Positions 9,119-17,721 of a DNA stretch of 64,000 bases are shown piece by piece (the stretch's first letter is position 1; every line of letters begins with the position of its first letter). The notes beneath the pieces are model-generated. The model was not told the origin of the DNA and searched no databases. It was given only the letters and a program-made list of their open reading frames with translations. The translations under genes and the position numbers were made by a program. This DNA is from Oscillospiraceae bacterium (GTDB lineage: Bacteria > Bacillota > Clostridia > Oscillospirales > Acutalibacteraceae): NCBI GenBank assembly GCA_015066105.1, contig SVOY01000001.1, positions 310,001-374,000 of the forward strand, in the 5' to 3' direction.

Positions 9119-10081
9119 TCAGCTTTCGAGAAAATCAAAAATTTTCTCCCACACCTTTTCATCCTGTGCGGTCATTTTCCACCAGTCGTAGGCTTCTACA
9201 AAGGCTTTTTTCTGTTTTTCAGTTTTAAGCTCCTTCTTTTTCAGCTTTTTTGATAAATCTCTGAAGAATTTGTCCTTATAGGCTACTGCCTCAGGTTTGA
9301 AGTTTGGGTTATGATTTTTGCCGTCAAGAAGCAGAAATTCAACATTTCTGTTTTCTGAAAGGCCTTTTTTTATAACCTCAAAGTGCTTTTTACCGTTAAC
9401 GGTTTTATCATCCCTTGAGTGTATAATAAGCACCTTTGTTTCGGTGTTTTTAAGGCTTTCAACGGTGTTCGTTTTTGAAAATACGGGGTTGTTTTTTTCT
9501 TCAATAGCATAAAAGTAGCCGTAAAAGCTTTTTATGCCGAAAAAAATCTGCTTAAGCATTTCCTCAACGCTCACAAAGCCCGACATGGCAACAACGTGAC
9601 TGATTTCCGGGTGAAGTGCAGGAATGTTCATGCTTGAAAAGCCGCCCCAGCTGTGGCCCATAACGGAAATGTCATAGCCCTCAAGGTCGGGTATCGCTTT
9701 GATGGTTTTGATGCAGCAGTCAAGGTCGCTGAGGCTTTGCGAAAAGCCGCGGGTGTTTTCGCCCTCTGATTCCATACAGCCCGTGTGGTCATAGGAGAAA
9801 ACAAGATAGCCTTTTTTACAGAGTGTTTCAATCTCTCTGAAATATGAACGGTGACCGCCGCCCATGCCGTGGTCAAAAACAACAAGGCGGTTTGCAACGG
9901 GCTTGTCATAGCAGTAAAAGTATCCCTGAAGCTTCTGCCCCTCGGAGCTCTTGAAGTCAAGGGGGTATTTCTTCAGCCCGGGAAAATCCTTTTCTGAAAA
10001 GTAATAAACCGTGCCGTAATCCTTAAAGCGTGTGAGCACCTGCTTACGGTAAATTTTTTCAATCTGTTTCAAAAATATCAT
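9119..10081 (-). CDS. Alpha/beta hydrolase
   Basis: This is a serine hydrolase of unknown substrate. The 320-residue protein has the oxyanion region FDHGMGGGHRSYF, the nucleophile elbow GHSWGG (Ser about residue 144), a likely catalytic Asp in HSRDDKTV and a His in DGKNHNPN. There is no signal peptide. A lysine-rich segment (LSKKLKKKELKTEKQKK) precedes the C-terminus. It lies 17 bases downstream of the GH31 gene on the same strand, so it may be the second gene of a sugar-related transcript. Similar proteins are annotated as acyl-peptide hydrolase-like or esterase, and the sequence does not choose between these. Confidence 0.8.
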   Translation of the reverse strand: MIFLKQIEKIYRKQVLTRFKDYGTVYYFSEKDFPGLKKYPLDFKSSEGQKLQGYFYCYDKPVANRLVVFDHGMGGGHRSYFREIETLCKKGYLVFSYDHTGCMESEGENTRGFSQSLSDLDCCIKTIKAIPDLEGYDISVMGHSWGGFSSMNIPALHPEISHVVAMSGFVSVEEMLKQIFFGIKSFYGYFYAIEEKNNPVFSKTNTVESLKNTETKVLIIHSRDDKTVNGKKHFEVIKKGLSENRNVEFLLLDGKNHNPNFKPEAVAYKDKFFRDLSKKLKKKELKTEKQKKAFVEAYDWWKMTAQDEKVWEKIFDFLES

Positions 10082-10098
10082 AGTAAAAGCCTCGTTTT

Positions 10099-12510
10099 TT
10101 ATTTCATTTCAAGCACTTCGTTGATGGGGCCTCTGAAGCATTCGTCGCAGGCGGGAAGCTTTGAAAGCTTGTTAAGGAAGGCGTTGAATTTTGCCTGCTT
10201 GTAGACTACGGGAAGCTGATACTTTGTCACAAGCTCAATAACGGCCTCCTTTTTATCCCTGTTAACCTTTATTCTTGTGTTTTCAAGTCTTATTTCAACA
10301 GCAGACTTAGGTGAAACACCCCTGAGATAAACAGAAACCTTGTTGCCTTTTTTGGAAATGTCTGCTTTTGCCTCTTTGCCGTTTACCGTAACCGTGATTG
10401 CTTCGGCATCGGTGATATCCTCAAAAACAAAGCTGTAGCTTCTTTTCCTTGGCAGTGAGCTGCAGTTGCCCTCGGCGGGTGAAACGGCGAAGGTGAGACA
10501 GCTGTCTTCTTCCGTTACGCTGTATTTTGTAATTGCAAAGTTGCCCTTTCTGAACTCGTTGCTTTCACCGTCGTCCTCGTAAAGCTCAAAGCTGTTGTTG
10601 CCGCGGTAAATTCGAAGTGTCATATCCTCGGGGTTGGAGCAGTCGTTGGATTTGTTGTCCGTTGCCATGGGGATTATTGCACCCTCTTTTGCAAATACGG
10701 GGATTGACTCAATGCCTCGGTACATTTTAAGCATACGGTTGCCTTCATAAATCGCACCGGTGTAAATGTCGGTCCATCTTCCCTCGGGCAGCCATACCTC
10801 AACCGAAGCGAGGTTTGTTCTGGGGTTGATTTTGCTTGTTATGGGAGCAACCATAAGCTCTGAGCCGAAGAAGAACTGATTTTTAACCCTGTATGCCTCG
10901 GGAGCCTCGGGATATTCGTAGTACATAGGCTCGCACAAGGCAAGGCAGTTTTTGTGGGTGCGGTAGTTCATTGAGTAAAGATAGGGGATGAGCGCGTGCC
11001 TTTCACGAAGCACGTTTGTAACAACGGTTTCGGCAACAAATGAGTGCTTCCAGGGCTCCTTGCCCATAAACTCGTTGCTTGTTGAATGAAGTCGCATAAT
11101 AGGGGAGTAGAGACCGTACTGTACCCAGCGTGTGTAAAGCTCGTCATCCTTTGAGCCCATCATATGTCCGCCGATATCGTGGCTCCACCAGGTATAGCCG
11201 ATATTGGTTGCCGTGTTTGTAAAGTAGGGCTGAAAATCAAGTGCCTCCCAGCAGATTTTTGTATCACCCGAAAAGCCGAGAGGATAACGGTGAGAGCCGA
11301 CCTCTGCATAGCGTGAAAGAATAAGGGGACGCTTTTTGCCGTCGGTGTTTGCAAGGGTGTGGTAATGGTTGAGTGCCCAGAGAGGGTCAAGGTTTTTCAG
11401 CTTTGTGTTCTTGCCCTGCTGCCAGTCAATCCACCAGAAGTCAACGCCCTCGTTTTCATAAGGCTTATGAAGAACGTTGAAATAAGCGTCAATATATTTC
11501 GGGTCGGTTATGTCAAATTCAATACGCTTTTTTGTCTTGGGGTCAACACCCATTTTTTCGCACATTTCTTCATACATATCCTCAAAAAAGCGTACGCCCT
11601 GTGCGGGGTGAAGATTGACCGTAACTCTGAAATTCTTTTCGTGCAGCCATTTAAGGAAGGCTCTGTAGTCGGGAAAAAGCTCCGTATTCCAGCTGTAGCC
11701 GGTCCAGCCGTCACCCTGCAGAATAAAATCGGTTTTGCCGGGTAAAAGTGAAGGCTTGCCGCCGCTTTTGCCAAAGCGCTCCTTAACGTCAACCCAGTGC
11801 CAGTCCATATCGATTGTTGCAACGGTGATGGGGATTTCCTTTTCAATGAATTTATTCATAAGGTCCATATATTCCTGCTGAGTATATGCCTTGTAGCGGC
11901 TCCACCAGTTGCCGAGGCAGTATCGCGGTACGAGAGGAACCTCACCGCAAAGCGAGAAGAAATCCTTTAAGCAGGCTCTGTAATCGTGGTTGTAGGCAAA
12001 GTAGTATTCGTCCTTTTTACTGCCCCTTCTCTCGCTGAGCGTGCCGTCGGGGTTTATGGTCAGTGAGCGTGAATCGTCAATAACCGCAACGCCGTCGGTT
12101 GACATAAGGCCGTCGCCAAGGGGAATGGCGCCCTTTGTCTGGTCAAGGGTTCTGTATGTACCCTTAAGGTTGCCGCTTTTATACTCCGTAAGGTTTTTGC
12201 CGTCCTTGAGTGAAATGCCTATCATTTTTTCATTTTTGGTATCATAACGGAAAATGGTTTTTGTTGTCATAATAATAACAACGTCGCCGTCCTTCATTAC
12301 TCTTATCTGCGGCTTGCAGAAGCTTCTGTTCACAACCGTCTGAGTGGGAGCATCGATGAAAATTCTTTTCGGGTCCGCTTCAACACGAAGAAGCCTTTCC
12401 GTAAGCAGAGAAAGGCGCACATTGTTTTTTGTTATAACAAGGCTTTCATCTGTTTTGCTGTTGCATTTCCATGCAAAGGTATCGGTAAAATATTTGCTCG
12501 GCGTATTCAT
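10099..12510 (-). CDS. GH31 alpha-glucosidase/alpha-xylosidase family enzyme
   Basis: It releases alpha-linked glucose or xylose from oligosaccharides, probably in the cytoplasm because no signal peptide is present. The track starts at 12555, but the ATG at 12510 is preceded by AAAGGAAG at normal spacing, giving 803 residues. The N-terminal beta-sandwich precedes the barrel; the nucleophile region is FWWIDWQQG and the acid/base region SHDIGGHMMG. C-terminal beta domains follow (PEGRWTDIYTG, PIPVFAKEGAIIPM). An operator-like palindrome lies in its promoter. The divergent neighbour is a GPH sugar transporter, so the pair may form an uptake-and-cleavage unit. Confidence 0.92.
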   Translation of the reverse strand: MNTPSKYFTDTFAWKCNSKTDESLVITKNNVRLSLLTERLLRVEADPKRIFIDAPTQTVVNRSFCKPQIRVMKDGDVVIIMTTKTIFRYDTKNEKMIGISLKDGKNLTEYKSGNLKGTYRTLDQTKGAIPLGDGLMSTDGVAVIDDSRSLTINPDGTLSERRGSKKDEYYFAYNHDYRACLKDFFSLCGEVPLVPRYCLGNWWSRYKAYTQQEYMDLMNKFIEKEIPITVATIDMDWHWVDVKERFGKSGGKPSLLPGKTDFILQGDGWTGYSWNTELFPDYRAFLKWLHEKNFRVTVNLHPAQGVRFFEDMYEEMCEKMGVDPKTKKRIEFDITDPKYIDAYFNVLHKPYENEGVDFWWIDWQQGKNTKLKNLDPLWALNHYHTLANTDGKKRPLILSRYAEVGSHRYPLGFSGDTKICWEALDFQPYFTNTATNIGYTWWSHDIGGHMMGSKDDELYTRWVQYGLYSPIMRLHSTSNEFMGKEPWKHSFVAETVVTNVLRERHALIPYLYSMNYRTHKNCLALCEPMYYEYPEAPEAYRVKNQFFFGSELMVAPITSKINPRTNLASVEVWLPEGRWTDIYTGAIYEGNRMLKMYRGIESIPVFAKEGAIIPMATDNKSNDCSNPEDMTLRIYRGNNSFELYEDDGESNEFRKGNFAITKYSVTEEDSCLTFAVSPAEGNCSSLPRKRSYSFVFEDITDAEAITVTVNGKEAKADISKKGNKVSVYLRGVSPKSAVEIRLENTRIKVNRDKKEAVIELVTKYQLPVVYKQAKFNAFLNKLSKLPACDECFRGPINEVLEMK

Positions 12511-12544
12511 AATATAGAGCTTCCTTTCATATTTACTCAATCTT

Positions 12545-12574
12545 ATAATATACATTAAATTGTTACAATTTCAA
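12545..12574 (-). promoter_or_regulatory. Promoter with palindromic operator for the GH31 gene
   Basis: On the minus strand TTGAAA (complement of 12569-12574) and TATTAT (complement of 12545-12550) are 18 bases apart. A perfect 15-base palindrome with one central base, AAATTGTTACAATTT, occupies 12557-12571 and overlaps the spacer and the -35. That is where a sugar-responsive repressor would bind, but no regulator gene is adjacent. Confidence 0.5.
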
Positions 12575-12720
12575 TAACGATTCTAACTTTTGTCAAATAG
12601 CACAAAAAACAGACGTTTTTTTCTACCTTACGAAAGCCCGAATAAGAGAATAAACAATAGATTTTTTCGATAAATTATGATAAAATTACTGTTATGATTT
12701 AAACTACGGAGGTTTGGTTT

Positions 12721-14223
12721 ATGGAAGAAAAAAAATACGTTCCGAAAAAAGAACTGTCTGCCTTCTGCGTTGCAGGTATGGGACAGGGTATGATTTACGC
12801 GCTGATGTCAAGCTATATCAGTGACTATTACCTCAATGTTCTTCAGCTCGCACCTATGTTTGTTCTGCTTCTTATGCTCCTTGCAAGAGTATGGGACGCA
12901 ATCAATGACCCCATGATGGGTATGATTGTTGACAGAAGCAACCTTAAAAGCGGCAAGATGAAGCCCTTTGTACGTATTGCACTTGTCCCCATTGCAATAA
13001 TGACCTTCCTTATGTATCTGAGTCCCAATCTGGATAAAACTCAGCTTATGATTTTTTCGGCAATCGTTTATGTCGGTTGGGGTATGATTTACACCGTCGG
13101 CGACGTTGCCTTCTGGGGTATTCCCAATGTTATTACTCCCTCTTCAACAGAAAGAAGCTCGGTAATTTCAATCAGCAAAATTTTCAACTCAATCGGCTCT
13201 GCAGTGCCCGAGGTGCTTTTCCTCGTCATCGGCCTTATTATTGCGGCCTGGGTTGAAAAGTCACCCGAGGCTATTGATCCTCTTACGGTGCAGAAGAGAA
13301 AATATCTCCTTATGGCCATTGTTACCGTTCTGCTCGGCACAGTGCTTTATGCATTTGTTTTCAGAGTTAAGGAAAGGGTTAAAATGCCCGTTCGCAAGCG
13401 TGCTCCCGGCGAGCCCTCACAGCTGAGCAGAGTTTTCAAGTGCAAGCCCCTTGTTCTTGTTCTTCTTATGGGTGTGCTTTCAAGCGGCAGATATATGGTA
13501 TCGGCTGCTGCTATCCACGTTGCAAGATATTCCTTCTACATCGGACCCGACCTTGCAACCCTTGCAACGGAAGCAGAAAGAATAGCCGCCGTTGAAGCAA
13601 GCATTTCAACCGTTAAAACCGTGTTCCAGATAAGCTCAATCGTCGGCCTTTTCGGTGCAACACTGTTAATGCCCAAGCTTATGAAGAAAATCGATTTCAA
13701 AAAGCTTGTTATTGTCAGCTGTCTTGCAGGCTTTGCCGCAAGCATTGTAACAACCGTTGTAGGCTGGTTCACAATGAACCTTTATGCATGTATTCCCTTT
13801 ATCATCATTTCCTGCATCCCTCTCGGCGTTATCAACACAGTTTGCTTTGCAATGATTTGTGACTGCCTTGACTATATGGAGCTTAAAACCGGCTTCAGAG
13901 ATAATGCACTCGGTGCAGCCTGCCAGGGCTTCATCAACAAAATCGGCAATGCCTTTGCAACATCCGGTATTGTTATTATGTATATGGTAATCGGCCTTAA
14001 GCCTGAGCAGATGCTTTCGTCAACGGCCGTTGTTGCGGCAACGGAAATGCCTGACAATCTCCGTTTCGCAATGTTTACCCTCGTTTCAATCGTTCCCGGT
14101 ATCAGTATGCTTCTTTGCGCAGTTCCCATGTTCTTCTATAAGCTTACAAACGACAAGAAGGCGGTAATCGCTCAGGAGCTTGCAGTGAAAAGAGCAGAAC
14201 GCGGCATCAGCATTGACGAATAA
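12721..14223 (+). CDS. GPH-family (MFS) sugar:cation symporter
   Basis: It is predicted to import a glycoside, pentoside or hexuronide with a cation across the cytoplasmic membrane. The 500-residue length and about 12 hydrophobic segments fit the GPH family (MelB/XynP-like), as does the loop motif RVWDAINDPMMG near residue 60. A GGAGG site lies 7 bases before the ATG. It is divergent from GH31, sharing a 165-base control region, and is followed after 28 bases by the YhhN-like gene. The substrate is probably the GH31 sugar, by inference from position only. Confidence 0.88.
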   Translation: MEEKKYVPKKELSAFCVAGMGQGMIYALMSSYISDYYLNVLQLAPMFVLLLMLLARVWDAINDPMMGMIVDRSNLKSGKMKPFVRIALVPIAIMTFLMYLSPNLDKTQLMIFSAIVYVGWGMIYTVGDVAFWGIPNVITPSSTERSSVISISKIFNSIGSAVPEVLFLVIGLIIAAWVEKSPEAIDPLTVQKRKYLLMAIVTVLLGTVLYAFVFRVKERVKMPVRKRAPGEPSQLSRVFKCKPLVLVLLMGVLSSGRYMVSAAAIHVARYSFYIGPDLATLATEAERIAAVEASISTVKTVFQISSIVGLFGATLLMPKLMKKIDFKKLVIVSCLAGFAASIVTTVVGWFTMNLYACIPFIIISCIPLGVINTVCFAMICDCLDYMELKTGFRDNALGAACQGFINKIGNAFATSGIVIMYMVIGLKPEQMLSSTAVVAATEMPDNLRFAMFTLVSIVPGISMLLCAVPMFFYKLTNDKKAVIAQELAVKRAERGISIDE

Positions 14224-14251
14224 TTTATAAATAAAATCGGAGGTTTGCATT

Positions 14252-14968
14252 ATGACTACATATTTATCATTCGGCATAGGATTGTGCTTTCTTATTGCAT
14301 TTATGGTAATGTGCAACAAGAAAAGAAGTGTTCTCGGTGTTTACATCAAGAATCTTGCAAGCATCTTCTTCATTCTCACAGCCGTAACAGGTGCTTTTAA
14401 CAACACTGATATGCCCGATGTGTGGAAGTACACTCTTCCCATTGTTGTCGGTCAGGTTTTCGGCCTTATGGGTGACATTTATCTTGACCAGAAATGGCTT
14501 TATCCCCAGCACAATGACCAGTATCTCAATATGGGCTTCATCTCCTTCGGCATCGGCCACTTCTTCTATATGGGCGCAATGTACGTTCATGCGAAGTTCA
14601 CAGTTAAGGATATGCTTGTTCCTCTTGTAATCGGCGCTATTGTAACAATAGTTAATCTTGCTCTTGAAAAGCCCACAAAGCAGAAATACGGCAAGTTCTT
14701 TGCAATAGTTACAGTTTACTGTATGATTCTCGGAACGATGCTCGGCACAGCCTTCTGGGCATACATCAGAACAAAGCAGGTTTCTTATCTTGTTTATACA
14801 ATCGGTGCTGCACTCTTCCTTCTTTCAGACGTTATTCTTTCACCTATGTACTTTGCAATCAAGCAGGACAGAAACACACCGCTCAACTTTGTGCTTAACC
14901 ACACAACCTATTATGTAGGTCAGTATCTTATTGCACTTACACCCTTCCTTCTTGTGGCAACCGCATAA
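14252..14968 (+). CDS. YhhN/TMEM86-like integral membrane protein
   Basis: The 238-residue protein has about eight hydrophobic segments. Motifs GDIYLDQKW, LLSDVILS and the closing YYVGQYLIAL resemble the YhhN family, whose animal relative TMEM86B is a lysoplasmalogenase; the bacterial role is poorly known. Two acidic residues in membrane context (GD, SD) are the conserved family positions. It starts 28 bases after the GPH transporter behind an AGGAGG-type site, so it is likely co-transcribed. A terminator follows the stop. Confidence 0.75.
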   Translation: MTTYLSFGIGLCFLIAFMVMCNKKRSVLGVYIKNLASIFFILTAVTGAFNNTDMPDVWKYTLPIVVGQVFGLMGDIYLDQKWLYPQHNDQYLNMGFISFGIGHFFYMGAMYVHAKFTVKDMLVPLVIGAIVTIVNLALEKPTKQKYGKFFAIVTVYCMILGTMLGTAFWAYIRTKQVSYLVYTIGAALFLLSDVILSPMYFAIKQDRNTPLNFVLNHTTYYVGQYLIALTPFLLVATA

Positions 14969-14974
14969 GTCAAT

Positions 14975-15017
14975 AAAAAATCAAATGCCTCCGATTTGTA
15001 TCGGAGGCTGATTTTTT
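14975..15017. terminator. Hairpin terminator between YhhN-like gene and comM
   Basis: The arms GCCTCCGA and TCGGAGGC, extended by AAAAAATCA and TGATTTTTT, flank a short loop. It is A-rich on the left and T-rich on the right, so it can stop the YhhN transcript (+) and the convergent comM transcript (-). Confidence 0.85.
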
Positions 15018-15026
15018 ATTGTTATG

Positions 15027-16571
15027 TTATTCCGTTCTCCAGAACTTTCTGTCAAGGCTTCTGTACTGTACAGCCTCGGTTATATGCTCAAGCTCAATGC
15101 CTTCACTGCCGTCAAGGTCTGCAATTGTTCTTGCCACACGCAGAATTTTATCGTAGGCTCTTGCGGAAAGGTCAAGCTGCTCAAAGCAACGTTCAAGCAT
15201 AGCCTTGCAGCTTTCGTCAAGTCTGCAATACCTTCTTGTCATTTCGGGGGTCATTTTTGCGTTGCAGGTTACGGGGGTGCCCTCAAAGCGCTTGTTCTGT
15301 ATAAGCTTTGCTTTGTTTACTCTTTCTTTTATTTCTGCCGAGCTTTCTTCCCTTTCATCTGCAGAAAGCTTTTTGAAGTCAACCTGGGGCACCTCAATGT
15401 GAATATCCATTCTGTCAAGCAAGGGGCCGCTAACCTTTGAAAGATATTTTGCGGGCATACCCTTACTGCAGGTGCATTTTTTTGTCGGGTGTCCGTAATA
15501 GCCGCAGGGGCAGGGGTTCATTGCGCAGATAAGCATAATCTCACTCGGGTAGGTGAGTGAGCCCGAAACGCGCGAAATTGTAATCTTTCCGTCCTCAATG
15601 GGCTGGCGCAGTGCCTCCATTGAAACGCGGGAAAATTCGGGAAGCTCATCAAGGAAAAGCACACCGTGGTGTGAAAGGCTGATTTCACCGGGGCGCGGAA
15701 TTCTGCCGCCGCCTGCAAGACCTGCCGTTGAAATTGAATGGTGGGGTGAACGGAAGGGGCGTGACTTGATAAGCGTTGTGTTTTCGGGCAGAATACCTGC
15801 AATGGAGTAGATTTTTGTAATATCAAGGCTCTCCTGAAAGGTCATATCGGGCAGAATTGAGGGCAGTCTTTTTGCAAGCATGCTTTTACCCGAGCCCGGA
15901 GGGCCTATCATAAGCACGTTGTGTCCGCCTGCCGCCGCAATTTCAAGTGCACGCTTTGCCTGAAACTGTCCCTTTACGTCGGCAAAATCGGGCATATATT
16001 CAAGCGGAGTTTCATATTCGCCGTAAAATTTTTCCGTTGCTTTTTCAATTTCCTTTCTGCCGGAAAGGTGCTCGTAAAGCTGTCTGACATTTTCAACGGG
16101 GTATATGTCAATCCCTTTGACTATGCAGCATTCGTGAACATTGTCGGCAGGTATGTAAATTTTTTTAATGCCCGTTTCCTGTGCCTTTATAACCATTGGC
16201 AGCGCACCCTTGACCTTGTTGATGCTTCCGTTGAGCGAAACCTCACCGAAAAAGGCACTTTCCTTTATATCACAGCTGAGCTGTTTTGTTGCAATGAGCA
16301 GGGAAACGAGAATGGGAAGGTCGTAAATCGGCCCTTCCTTTTTTATGTCGGCAGGGGTAAGATTAACAGTAAATCTTGAGGGCGGAAACTTGAAGCCGCT
16401 GTTTTTAATGGCAGAGCGTACTCTGTCGCGCGATTCGCTTACGGCGGTATCGGGCAGGCCCACAATGTCAAACCTTACCATACCGTTATCAACGCTTGCT
16501 TCAACGCCCACCTCGTAGCTGTCCATACCGAAAAGACCGATGCTGTTGACTTTAACAAACACTGGAATCAT
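15027..16571 (-). CDS. comM: YifB/ComM-family Mg-chelatase-like AAA ATPase
   Basis: In competent bacteria ComM is a hexameric helicase that promotes branch migration during transformation; in many Firmicutes its role is untested. The 514-residue protein has the N-terminal ChlI-like/Lon-like domain (KVNSIGLFGMDSYEVGVE), Walker A GPPGSGKSML near residue 220, Walker B LFLDELPEF, the cysteine cluster CPCGYYGHPTKKC, and a C-terminal Mg-chelatase domain (SARAYDKILRVARTIADL). Length and motifs are complete. It is flanked by convergent YhhN and, upstream on the same strand, spoIID. Confidence 0.9.
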   Translation of the reverse strand: MIPVFVKVNSIGLFGMDSYEVGVEASVDNGMVRFDIVGLPDTAVSESRDRVRSAIKNSGFKFPPSRFTVNLTPADIKKEGPIYDLPILVSLLIATKQLSCDIKESAFFGEVSLNGSINKVKGALPMVIKAQETGIKKIYIPADNVHECCIVKGIDIYPVENVRQLYEHLSGRKEIEKATEKFYGEYETPLEYMPDFADVKGQFQAKRALEIAAAGGHNVLMIGPPGSGKSMLAKRLPSILPDMTFQESLDITKIYSIAGILPENTTLIKSRPFRSPHHSISTAGLAGGGRIPRPGEISLSHHGVLFLDELPEFSRVSMEALRQPIEDGKITISRVSGSLTYPSEIMLICAMNPCPCGYYGHPTKKCTCSKGMPAKYLSKVSGPLLDRMDIHIEVPQVDFKKLSADEREESSAEIKERVNKAKLIQNKRFEGTPVTCNAKMTPEMTRRYCRLDESCKAMLERCFEQLDLSARAYDKILRVARTIADLDGSEGIELEHITEAVQYRSLDRKFWRTE

Positions 16572-16630
16572 CCTTTGTTACATCTTTTTGACAATTATAG
16601 CACTTATTTTCAGGTTTGTAAATCAGAATA

Positions 16631-17590
16631 TTATTCTTTTTCAATAGCCGTGCCGGGATAAAAATGGGCAAGAATTTCCTTGTAGCTTTTTCCCTGCTTT
16701 GCCATATATTCGGCACTGTACTGACTCATTCCCACTCCGTGTCCCTTTCCGAAGGCGGTGAAAACAAAGGTGTCATTTTCAATTTTTCCCGTAAAATCAG
16801 CTGAGGGTAAATCAAGAATTTCCTTGACCTCAACAGCAGTGAAATCCTTATCCGCCACCTTCAGGCTTCTTATATGGCCGCTTTCATCCTTTTTGCTGAC
16901 TGATGCCCATTTTTTAAAGTCCTTTTCCGTGATTTCAACATTGCCCTTTTCTTCAAAACGTGACCTGAATTCATCGGCAGTAAAGGTGGCTGTGTTGCTG
17001 AAGGTCTCCTCTGAGGGCGCGTCGACGCTTATGAGGTAGGGGACGGCACTGCCCCATATTTCTTCGGCACTGTTGGTTTTGTTATGGCTTGCGGCGTGAA
17101 AAACGGTAAGTGCCGTTTTGCCGTTGCAGGTAAGCCGCTCACCCTTTACGGCGTTAACGGCATCTTCTATTCTCTGTCTGTAAAGTCCGTAGTCGTCTCC
17201 CCATTTGCTTTTCTGTGCGTCCTTGTCAATGTAGCTCTGGTGAAGCGCGGGTGAGTCGGTTATGCTGTCAGCTCCGTTTTCGCGCACATACTGTGCATAG
17301 GTGTAGGCGGCAACGGCCTGAGCCTTAAGTGCCTCGGGTGAAAAGCTTGCAGGCATCTCGCCTGCCACAACGCCGATAATATATTCCGTCATATCAGTTT
17401 GTGTTGCTTCTGCGCTTGTTAGGTTAAGCACGCTTATCTTTTCCGCCGTTGTTTTTTCGGCCGCGGACGTTTCCGTAAGGCTCTGCGCCCCTTTGTCTTT
17501 TCCCGGGCTTGCGTTGATTGTAAAGGTTATAAGCGGCGCCGTAAGGCAGAAAATGCAGAGCACCGCAGTCAGAATAAAGTAAATACGCAT
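16631..17590 (-). CDS. spoIID: SpoIID/LytB domain protein
   Basis: In endospore formers SpoIID is a membrane-anchored lytic transglycosylase acting with SpoIIP during engulfment. The 319-residue protein has one N-terminal hydrophobic segment (about 3-25), a low-complexity Thr/Ala/Glu linker, then the SpoIID domain with GEMPASFSPEALKAQAVAAY, its catalytic Glu, and the closing GKGHGVGMSQYSAEYMA. Presence of this gene hints at sporulation but does not prove it, because LytB-like relatives exist in non-spore-formers. An AGGAAG site precedes the ATG. Confidence 0.85.
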   Translation of the reverse strand: MRIYFILTAVLCIFCLTAPLITFTINASPGKDKGAQSLTETSAAEKTTAEKISVLNLTSAEATQTDMTEYIIGVVAGEMPASFSPEALKAQAVAAYTYAQYVRENGADSITDSPALHQSYIDKDAQKSKWGDDYGLYRQRIEDAVNAVKGERLTCNGKTALTVFHAASHNKTNSAEEIWGSAVPYLISVDAPSEETFSNTATFTADEFRSRFEEKGNVEITEKDFKKWASVSKKDESGHIRSLKVADKDFTAVEVKEILDLPSADFTGKIENDTFVFTAFGKGHGVGMSQYSAEYMAKQGKSYKEILAHFYPGTAIEKE

Positions 17591-17639
17591 AAAAATTCAG
17601 CTTCCTTTCCTATATGCAGATTATGTTTTCTGTAAAATC

Positions 17640-17668
17640 TTGACTTTATAATTCGTATGTTATAAAAT
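17640..17668 (+). promoter_or_regulatory. Promoter for the citrate synthase gene
   Basis: TTGACT (17640-17645) and TAAAAT (17663-17668) are spaced by 17 bases. The start codon lies 53 bases beyond, behind a GGGAGG site. Confidence 0.75.
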
Positions 17669-17721
17669 AAAGAGTAATTACATTTTACAATGGGTAATAA
17701 TATTTTTCGGGAGGCAAAAAA

